Shown one piece after another: positions 6,871-12,702 of a stretch of DNA of 12,702 nt. Below the pieces are notes generated by a model. That model searched no databases. It worked only from the letters and a program-made list of their open reading frames with translations, and was not told where the DNA came from. This DNA comes from Alphaproteobacteria bacterium (GTDB lineage Bacteria; Pseudomonadota; Alphaproteobacteria; UBA2136; JALTLI01): positions 312 through 13,013 of the forward strand of contig JALTLI010000143.1 in NCBI GenBank assembly GCA_027005635.1. The letters run 5' to 3'. The position numbers and the translations under genes are program-made. The stretch's first letter is position 1. The number at the start of each line of letters is the position of its first letter.

Positions 6871-8424
6871 ATGAAAATACGTGCTCAAATCGGAAAAGTT
6901 TTAAACTTAGATAAATGTATTGGTTGCCACACTTGCTCTGTTACTTGTAAAAATGTATGGACATCACGTGAAGGTATGGAATACGCATGGTTTAATAACG
7001 TAGAAACAAAACCCGGAATTGGTTACCCAAAACAATGGGAAAACCAAGATAAATGGAACGGTGGTTGGGAACTTAAAGGCAAAAAACTTAAGCCAAAAAT
7101 TGGTGGTAAATTAAAAGTTTTGGCTAAAATATTCTCTAACCCAGATATGCCAGAAATTGATGATTACTACGAACCATTTACTTTTGATTATGAACATTTG
7201 CAAAAAGCACCTGAAAGTAAAGCTCAGCCAATTGCAAGACCTCGCTCATTAATTAGTGGTGAACGTATGGAAAAAATCCATTGGGGGCCAAATTGGGAAG
7301 AAATTTTGGGTACTGAGTTCTCATCTCGTCGCCGAGATTATAACTTTAAAGAAATCCAAGAAGAAATGTACGGAGAATTTGAAAATACATTTATGATGTA
7401 TTTACCTAGGCTTTGTGAACATTGCTTAAATCCTGCTTGTGTTGCTGCTTGCCCATCTGGATCTATTTACAAACGAGAAGAAGATGGTATAGTTTTAATT
7501 GATCAAGATAAATGCCGAGGCTGGAGAATGTGTGTTTCTGGCTGTCCGTATAAAAAAATCTATTATAACTGGAAATCTGGTAAGGCAGAAAAATGTACTT
7601 TTTGTTACCCTCGTATTGAAGCTGGTGAACCTACTGTTTGTAGTGAAACTTGTGTGGGTAGAATTCGTTACTTAGGTGTAATGCTTTATGATGCAGATAA
7701 AATTAAAGAGGCTGCATCAGTAAAGCATGAAAAAGATTTATACCAAGCTCAGCTTGATATGTTCCTAGACCCTAATGACCCAGAAGTTCAAGCTCAGGCA
7801 AGAAAAGATGGTATCCCTGAAAGTTGGTTAGAGGCTGCCAAAAATTCACCAGTTTATAAAATGGCTATGGATTGGAAAGTTGCCCTACCACTTCACCCTG
7901 AATACAGAACTTTACCTATGGTTTGGTATGTTCCGCCTTTAAGCCCAATTCAAGCAGCTGCTGAAACTGGTAAAATGGGTATGAAAGGGATTATTCCTGA
8001 TGTTGAATCATTAAGAATACCTGTTAAATACCTTGCAAACTTATTAACTGCAGGTAAGGAAGAACCTGTTGTTCATGCTTTAAAAACTATGCTTGGTATG
8101 CGTGCATATATGCGCAGTGTAACAGTGGAGAAAAAAGCTGATGAATCTATTTTAAAACAGATTGGCATGAGCAAAGATATGATGGACGATATGTATCATA
8201 TTATGGCAATTGCTAATTATGAGGATAGATTTGTTGTGCCATCAAGCCATAAAGAAGAAGTTGTAGACGCTTACGGTGAACGTGGTGGCTGTGGATTTAC
8301 TTTTGGTAATGGTTGTCATAGTAACTCTGAACCAGATTTATTTGAATCTAAAAGTACACCAAGCAGAAGAATAAATAGTTTGTTTGAAAAGGCTAACGAT
8401 GAACGATTAAAAGGAGATAAATAA
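6871..8424 (+). CDS. narH: Respiratory nitrate reductase beta subunit NarH (iron-sulfur electron-transfer subunit)
   Basis: Electron-transfer subunit on the cytoplasmic face that carries electrons from the NarI haems to NarG. The 517-residue product starts at ATG 6871 (MKIRAQIGKVLNLDKC), matching the family's N-terminus. Four ferredoxin-type cysteine groups are visible: Cys16/19/22/26; Cys182/185/190/194; Cys215, Trp218, Cys221, Cys225; and Cys242/245/257/261. In the third group the second cysteine is replaced by Trp218 (KCRGWRMCVSGCP), the hallmark of the single [3Fe-4S] cluster beside three [4Fe-4S] clusters. The C-terminal block NYEDRFVVPSSH followed by GCGFTFGNGCH is also conserved. Its stop overlaps the narJ start by one base (TAATG). 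No missing ligand or frameshift was seen. Confidence 0.98.
   Translation: MKIRAQIGKVLNLDKCIGCHTCSVTCKNVWTSREGMEYAWFNNVETKPGIGYPKQWENQDKWNGGWELKGKKLKPKIGGKLKVLAKIFSNPDMPEIDDYYEPFTFDYEHLQKAPESKAQPIARPRSLISGERMEKIHWGPNWEEILGTEFSSRRRDYNFKEIQEEMYGEFENTFMMYLPRLCEHCLNPACVAACPSGSIYKREEDGIVLIDQDKCRGWRMCVSGCPYKKIYYNWKSGKAEKCTFCYPRIEAGEPTVCSETCVGRIRYLGVMLYDADKIKEAASVKHEKDLYQAQLDMFLDPNDPEVQAQARKDGIPESWLEAAKNSPVYKMAMDWKVALPLHPEYRTLPMVWYVPPLSPIQAAAETGKMGMKGIIPDVESLRIPVKYLANLLTAGKEEPVVHALKTMLGMRAYMRSVTVEKKADESILKQIGMSKDMMDDMYHIMAIANYEDRFVVPSSHKEEVVDAYGERGGCGFTFGNGCHSNSEPDLFESKSTPSRRINSLFEKANDERLKGDK
8411..8416 (+). promoter_or_regulatory. narJ ribosome-binding site within the end of narH
   Basis: AAGGAG lies 7 nt before the narJ ATG at 8424, inside the last codons of narH. 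With the TAATG stop-start overlap, this suggests translational coupling from narH into narJ plus direct ribosome loading. Confidence 0.7.
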
Positions 8425-9122
8425 TGAAGACATTAAGGATATTATCTGCATTACTAGCTTATCCAACTAAGGAAATGATGACATCGTTAGATAAACTTGT
8501 TCCTTTATTAAAAGATGAAACATGGTTACCTAAAAAAGAAATTGAAAAAGTTGAAAGTTTTATTTCATACCTCGGGTCTAAGGATTTACTTGATTTACAG
8601 GAAGAATATGTAGATTTATTTGATAGAACTCCTTCTCTTTCATTACATATGTTTGAACATGTTCATGGTGAAAGCTCTGAACGTGGGCAGGCAATGGTTG
8701 ATTTAGCCGCTATGTATGATGAAATTGGTTTAGAAATAGCATCTAATGAAACACCTGATTATTTACCTTTATTTTTGGAATATCTTTCTCAGTTGCATGG
8801 TGAGGAAGCTCAACAATGTTTAGGTGAAGTAATAAATGTTATTGCAGCGGTTGGTAAACGCTTGGAAAAACGTGAAAGTGAATATGCTAATATATTTAAT
8901 GCATTATGTTCATTAACAACAGCTATCCCTGATGAAAAGTTCCTTAAAAAGGCTATGGAAATGGATAATGGTCATGCTTTAAGTATGGATGAAATGGATG
9001 ATGCATGGGAAGAACAAGCTGCCTTTGATGGCTTAAGTCCTGCAGGAGATTGTGGTAGCTGTGGCAGTAATATACCAGCAAAACAAAAAGTTAAAATAGT
9101 AATGGAAGAGGGGGCAAACTAA
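8424..9122 (+). CDS. narJ: Nitrate reductase maturation chaperone NarJ (molybdenum cofactor assembly)
   Basis: Cytoplasmic chaperone of the NarJ/TorD-like family. It binds the NarG N-terminus, holds the NarGH apo-complex off the membrane, and is needed for molybdenum-cofactor and FS0 insertion; it is not part of the final enzyme. The 232 residues are close to the E. coli length (about 236), predicted mostly helical and acidic. The family signature TPDYLPLFLEYLSQL is at residues 110-124, and the RTPSLSLHMFEHVHGESSERG stretch at about 68-88 is also typical. Gene order between narH and narI is diagnostic. The C-terminus contains a Cys210-Gly-Ser-Cys213 pair inside a flexible glycine/serine tail, absent from the E. 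coli protein as I remember it; its role is unknown. It starts on the narH stop and its own stop shares one base with the narI ATG, with a GAGGGG ribosome site at 9108-9113. Confidence 0.95.
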   Translation: MKTLRILSALLAYPTKEMMTSLDKLVPLLKDETWLPKKEIEKVESFISYLGSKDLLDLQEEYVDLFDRTPSLSLHMFEHVHGESSERGQAMVDLAAMYDEIGLEIASNETPDYLPLFLEYLSQLHGEEAQQCLGEVINVIAAVGKRLEKRESEYANIFNALCSLTTAIPDEKFLKKAMEMDNGHALSMDEMDDAWEEQAAFDGLSPAGDCGSCGSNIPAKQKVKIVMEEGAN

Positions 9123-9796
9123 TGAATAATTTTATGTTTGGAATTTACCCATATATAGCAGTTATTGTATTTATTGTTGCAAGCATTTTACGTATGGATA
9201 GAGATCCATATTCATGGCGAGCAAAATCCAGCCAGCTTTTACGCAAAAGAAGTTTAATGATTGGAAGTAATTTGTTTCATGTAGGTATTTTATTTCTATT
9301 TTTTGGTCATTTTGTTGGCTTATTAACACCCCATGAGCTTTACACTGCATTTGGTTTAACAGCACCTGTTAAACAACAAGTTGCTATGTTTAGTGGTGGA
9401 TTATTCGGCTCAATTGCATTTGTTGGATTAACTATTTTAATATGGCGTAGGTTAACAGATAAACGTATTTTAAATAATAGTAGCTTTATGGATATTTTGT
9501 TATTAGTTTTATTATATGCACAGCTTATTTTAGGTTTAATGAGCATAAGTATTTCTGCCCAGCATCCAGATGGCAGTAGTATGATTGCCTTGGCTAATTG
9601 GGCACAACATATTGTTACATTTCGTAGCGGTGCTGCTGATTTTATTCTTCATGAACACTGGATTTTTAAAGCACATATTTTACTTGGTTTAACGTTATTT
9701 TTAATCACTCCTTTTACTCGTTTAGTTCATGTATTTAGTGCACCAATTTGGTATGTGTTCCGTACTGGTTACCAAATTGTACGTAAAAGATCATAG
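9122..9796 (+). CDS. narI: Respiratory nitrate reductase gamma subunit NarI (dihaem cytochrome b, quinol oxidase)
   Basis: Membrane anchor that oxidises quinol near the periplasmic side and passes electrons through two b haems to NarH, making the complex proton-motive. The 224 residues form five membrane helices, at about 4-24, 46-69, 88-108, 124-146 and 180-204. Four histidines match the haem ligands of E. coli NarI (His56, 66, 187, 205): His53 (NLFHVG), His63 (FGHFVG), His185 (FKAHILLG) and His203 (RLVHVF), with the same 10- and 18-residue spacings. The conserved motifs MDRDPYSWRAKSSQ near the first loop and PFTRLVHVFSAP are present. It overlaps narJ by one base and nnrS starts 5 bp after its stop. 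Confidence 0.96.
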   Translation: MNNFMFGIYPYIAVIVFIVASILRMDRDPYSWRAKSSQLLRKRSLMIGSNLFHVGILFLFFGHFVGLLTPHELYTAFGLTAPVKQQVAMFSGGLFGSIAFVGLTILIWRRLTDKRILNNSSFMDILLLVLLYAQLILGLMSISISAQHPDGSSMIALANWAQHIVTFRSGAADFILHEHWIFKAHILLGLTLFLITPFTRLVHVFSAPIWYVFRTGYQIVRKRS

Positions 9797-9801
9797 CAAA
9801 T

Positions 9802-10992
9802 ATGAAGAATAAAATAATAAATGATACAGCCTTGTTTTCCATAGGATTTAGACCATTTTTTCTACTTGCTGGAGTTCAGGCTGTATTTTCTGTTATTTTT
9901 TGGGTGCTAACTTACCATGGTTCAGTAACGCCTAATTTGCCATGGGATAATTACACTTTATGGCATGGTCATGAAATGGTATTTGGTTTTGTAGTCGCTA
10001 TTATTTCTGGTTTTTTATTAACTGCTATACCTAACTGGACAGCAACTAAGCCTATTAAATCTTGGTGGTTGGTTGGTATTGTTGGTTTGTGGTTACTTGG
10101 TAGAATTAGTATGAATTTTCAAATATTTTCACCGTTAGTAACTGTTTTAGTTGATGTTTCATATTTGCCTGTTTTAATATTAAGCCTTGCACCTGCACTT
10201 ATAAAAGCTAAAAATTTTGCAAATATGGGCTTTTTAGTTCTTTTATCAGTTCTTGCTATTATTAATATTGTTATTCAATTATCTGTACTAGAAATTATTA
10301 AAGATATTAACCCTATAAATGTTTTATTTTTAGCTGTTCATATTATTATATTAATAATTACTATTATTGGTGGTAGAGTTATTCCATTTTTTACCCAAAA
10401 TGGATTGTTTGAACAAAATATTAAAGTAGAAATAAATCAGCAACCAATTATAGATAAAGCTGGTTTTGTATCTCTACTAATTTTATGTGTTGTTGGTTAT
10501 TTGCAAAATTTCAATACTCCGTTATTTGGTGTTTTTGCTTTTATAACGGCTATTATTCATGCTATTCGTCTTAGTAGATGGAACTGTAAAAAAGCATTAA
10601 AAATACCAATTTTATGGGTTTTACATTTTGCTTATGCATGGCTGATTATTGGTTTAATTTTGGAAGGTTTACATGCTACTTTTAACTTAATACCACTCCA
10701 ACTTTCTATGCACGCCTTTACAATGGGGGCTATGGGGACAATGATTTTAGGCATGATTACAAGAGTAAGCTTAGGTCATACAGGTAGAAAAATTAAAGCT
10801 TCAAAATTAATAGTAATAAGTTATATTTTATTACAATTTGGTATTTTAACCAGGGTTTTTGGTGGCTGGTTATTACCTGATTATTATATGGATATTGTTA
10901 TTATTTCTGCTGCTTTTTGGGCTGTTACTTTTACAATATTTTTAATTGTTTATTTGCCAATTTTAGTTGGTAAAAGACTAGATGAAATTTAA
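9802..10992 (+). CDS. nnrS: NnrS family haem-copper membrane protein, probably linked to nitric-oxide tolerance
   Basis: Polytopic inner-membrane protein of 396 residues, about 12 hydrophobic helices, almost no soluble parts. NnrS proteins contain haem and copper and have been linked to relief of nitric-oxide and nitrosative stress during nitrate or nitrite respiration; the exact reaction is unsettled. Family motifs in order: GFRPFF (15-20), WHGHEMVFGF (54-63), FLLTAIPNWT (71-80), GGRVIPFFTQNG (190-201), LHFAYAW (274-280), then HAFTMGAMG (304-312) and RVSLGHTGR (321-329). Histidines at 55, 57, 180, 275, 304 and 326 are candidate metal ligands. The start is 5 bp after narI with only a weak ribosome site (AAAAGA), so it is probably the last gene of the nar operon. 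Its stop overlaps the convergent desulfurase gene by 4 bp. Family assignment is confident; the physiological role is inferred from family and neighbourhood. Confidence 0.9.
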   Translation: MKNKIINDTALFSIGFRPFFLLAGVQAVFSVIFWVLTYHGSVTPNLPWDNYTLWHGHEMVFGFVVAIISGFLLTAIPNWTATKPIKSWWLVGIVGLWLLGRISMNFQIFSPLVTVLVDVSYLPVLILSLAPALIKAKNFANMGFLVLLSVLAIINIVIQLSVLEIIKDINPINVLFLAVHIIILIITIIGGRVIPFFTQNGLFEQNIKVEINQQPIIDKAGFVSLLILCVVGYLQNFNTPLFGVFAFITAIIHAIRLSRWNCKKALKIPILWVLHFAYAWLIIGLILEGLHATFNLIPLQLSMHAFTMGAMGTMILGMITRVSLGHTGRKIKASKLIVISYILLQFGILTRVFGGWLLPDYYMDIVIISAAFWAVTFTIFLIVYLPILVGKRLDEI

Positions 10993-12128
10993 TTTCTTAA
11001 TTTATTAATAGTATCAATAATTATTTTAGATGCCTTATTTATATCATCTTTTGTTGTAAACCTTCCAATACCAAAACGAATTGCTGTACCACAAGTGCTA
11101 TCAATTGCATTTATAACATGAGAAGTTTCTGTTCTGCCAGAAGAGCATGCTGAACCAAATGAAACAGCAATTTTATTTTTTAATTCTGCTTCTACGTCTT
11201 TAACATATACTCCGCAAAAGCTAATATTTAAATTGCCTGCAATTCTATTATTTATATCTCCATTAATATTTATTTTATCTAAGTTTGATTTTATATTTTC
11301 TAGTAAAATATTTCTTAAATTAAGTATACGAGAATTTTCTTTATCCATTTCATTTACTGATATTAAACAAGCTTTAGCAAAACCAACACAAAGTGGAGTA
11401 GGCAGAGTGCCAGAACGCAAACCTCTTTCTTGTGCACCACCTAATATTAAAGGTTTAAGCACAATACGAGAATTACGCCTAATATATAAAGCACCAATCC
11501 CTTTAGGGCCATACAGTTTATGGGCGGATATACTTAGCATATCAATATTATTTTCCTTGGTGCTAAAAGGTATTTTACCTATAGCTTGTGCCCCATCAAC
11601 ATGAAAAATAATATTTTGTTGTTTACATATTTCACCAATTTCTTTTATTGGCTGAATAGTTCCAATTTCATTGTTAACTGCCATAATACTTATTAAACCA
11701 GTTTTATTTGTTATAGAGCTTTTTAATATATTAATATCTACAATACCATTTTTATTAACTGGTATATAAGTTACTTTTGCCCCAATTTCTTTTAAATAAT
11801 TACATGTTTTTAATATGCTGTTATGTTCAATATTGCTAGTAATAATATGAGGTTTATTTTTTTTAATTAAGCTTGGTAAAATACCATGAATAGCTAAATT
11901 ATTGCTTTCGGTTGCACCAGATGTAAAAATAATTTCACTAGAATTTGCACCAATTATAAAAGCTATATCTTTTTTAGCATTTTCTATAGCGGTTTCAGCG
12001 TTTTCACCTAAATTGTGGATTGTTGCATGGGGGTTAGCAAAATTTTCATTCCAGTATGGTTGCATGGCTTCAACCACTCTTTCATCAGTTGGAGTAGTTG
12101 CTTGATAATCAAAATAAGGAATTTTCAT
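10989..12128 (-). CDS. Class I (NifS/IscS-type) cysteine desulfurase
   Basis: PLP enzyme that converts L-cysteine to alanine and loads the sulfur on a catalytic cysteine as persulfide, for Fe-S clusters, thiolated tRNA or cofactors. Visible residues: His103 (EHNSI, PLP stacking), Asp178 and Gln181 (HVDGAQ), PLP-binding Lys204 (SAHKLYGPKG) and catalytic Cys328 in the mobile loop FGSACSSG, which is the class I loop. The Arg cluster RGLRSGT at 235-241 is standard. At 379 residues it lacks the roughly 25-residue C-terminal extension of E. coli IscS that contributes to IscU contact, and ends right after the GIGRFTT block. The short form with DYQATTPTD near the start is common in Alphaproteobacteria. 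It begins 1 bp after the carbonic anhydrase gene, so the two are likely cotranscribed. Whether it belongs to an ISC, SUF or other pathway cannot be told, as no scaffold gene is in view. Confidence 0.93.
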   Translation of the reverse strand: MKIPYFDYQATTPTDERVVEAMQPYWNENFANPHATIHNLGENAETAIENAKKDIAFIIGANSSEIIFTSGATESNNLAIHGILPSLIKKNKPHIITSNIEHNSILKTCNYLKEIGAKVTYIPVNKNGIVDINILKSSITNKTGLISIMAVNNEIGTIQPIKEIGEICKQQNIIFHVDGAQAIGKIPFSTKENNIDMLSISAHKLYGPKGIGALYIRRNSRIVLKPLILGGAQERGLRSGTLPTPLCVGFAKACLISVNEMDKENSRILNLRNILLENIKSNLDKININGDINNRIAGNLNISFCGVYVKDVEAELKNKIAVSFGSACSSGRTETSHVINAIDSTCGTAIRFGIGRFTTKDDINKASKIIIDTINKLRN

Positions 12129-12129
12129 T

Positions 12130-12702
12130 TTATACTTTTACAAATGTTTTTGTTTTTTCATCATAGCAAGATAACGTGCCTTTATTAAGGTTGTAATACC
12201 AGCCATGAATTTTAATTTCACCACTGTTAACCCCATCATTAATCCATGGGAATGTCATAAGGTTTTGCAATGATTGTGCAATTGTTGCTTTTTCACATTC
12301 AGTATATTCTTCTTTTGCTGAAAGATTTTTAGATATAACATTTTGTTTTACTGGTTCTGCTATTTCCATCCATTGATCAACGAAACTAGTATTATTTGTG
12401 GTTCTGCATAATTTCCTATCCATTAAAGCAGCTATGCCACCACACTGAGCATGACCAAGTACAACAATATGAGAAACTTTTAATTCTGTTACCGCAAATT
12501 CTAGTGCAGAGCTTGTACCTTTTGCGCCATTACTATTTTCATATTCAGGTACTAAATTAGCAATATTTCTTATAACAAATAAATCTCCGGGGGCTGCATC
12601 AAAAATAATTGTAGGATCAACTCTGGAATCACAGCAAGAAATAACAGCAATACGTGGAGATTGTCCTTCAGCAAGTATGGTTAATTCTTTTTTATTCTCA
12701 AT
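12130..12702 (-). CDS. Beta-class carbonic anhydrase, N-terminus cut by window edge
   Basis: Zinc enzyme interconverting CO2 and bicarbonate in the cytoplasm. The frame is open to the right edge, giving 190 visible residues; about 20 or so N-terminal residues are probably outside. The ATG at 12423 is internal, because the upstream codons encode the core of the family. Counting from the first visible residue, the zinc ligands are Cys23 (ISCCDSRVDP), His84 and Cys87 (VLGHAQCGGI), with the Asp25/Arg27 dyad of the CxDxR motif. The blocks GDLFVIRNIANLVP and GTSSALEFAVTELKVSHIVVLGH are typical. The C-terminus, with WxxxAEPVK and the end HGWYYNLNKGTLSCYD, is also as expected (a GW-Y-G-L tail). Its stop is 1 bp before the cysteine desulfurase start, suggesting one operon. 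The promoter is not in the window. Confidence 0.94.
   Translation of the reverse strand: MENKKELTILAEGQSPRIAVISCCDSRVDPTIIFDAAPGDLFVIRNIANLVPEYENSNGAKGTSSALEFAVTELKVSHIVVLGHAQCGGIAALMDRKLCRTTNNTSFVDQWMEIAEPVKQNVISKNLSAKEEYTECEKATIAQSLQNLMTFPWINDGVNSGEIKIHGWYYNLNKGTLSCYDEKTKTFVKV

Noticed and set aside
12421..12423. ATG at 12423 as the carbonic anhydrase start
   Set aside because: Codons further right encode the zinc-binding core CxDxR and HxxC motifs, so the true start is beyond the window edge.

Overview
The window holds an AT-rich, tightly packed proteobacterial respiratory locus. Eight protein-coding genes are visible, and the first and last are cut by the window edges. The host cannot be named with confidence. 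NarG and NarH are of the cytoplasm-facing proteobacterial type and resemble the E. coli proteins almost end to end. The cysteine desulfurase has features common in Alphaproteobacteria (a short C-terminus and a DYQATTPTD start). Codons ending in A or T dominate throughout. An AT-rich, possibly streamlined or host-associated proteobacterium, perhaps alphaproteobacterial, is an inference only.

Plus strand, 1-10992, is one nitrate-respiration block. It begins with two separate NarK-family transporters: narK1 (5' end missing) and narK2, 18 bp apart. A 248-bp gap packed with inverted repeats follows. Then come narG, narH, narJ and narI, joined by 1-bp gaps or overlapping stop/start codons, and a nnrS-type membrane protein 5 bp after narI. 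Together these would bring nitrate in, export nitrite, reduce nitrate on quinol at the inner face of the membrane (NarGHI, with NarJ as maturation chaperone), and possibly limit nitric-oxide stress (NnrS). No nitrite, NO or N2O reductase lies in the window, so whether the cell denitrifies further cannot be judged here.

Minus strand, 10989-12702, has two genes read toward the nar block: a beta-class carbonic anhydrase (N-terminus beyond the right edge) and, 1 bp downstream, a class I (NifS/IscS-type) cysteine desulfurase. The desulfurase and nnrS converge and overlap by 4 bp at their stop codons, with no terminator between them.

The one stretch that genes do not explain is the palindrome-rich element at about 2886-3081. 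It is richer in G+C than its surroundings, is built of nested and tandem hairpins, and sits exactly between the transporter pair and the reductase operon. It is the best candidate here for something undescribed, most likely a dispersed palindromic repeat with possible effects on mRNA processing or expression balance. No CRISPR array, tRNA, rRNA, transposase or phage gene was seen, and no wholly new protein system is evident.
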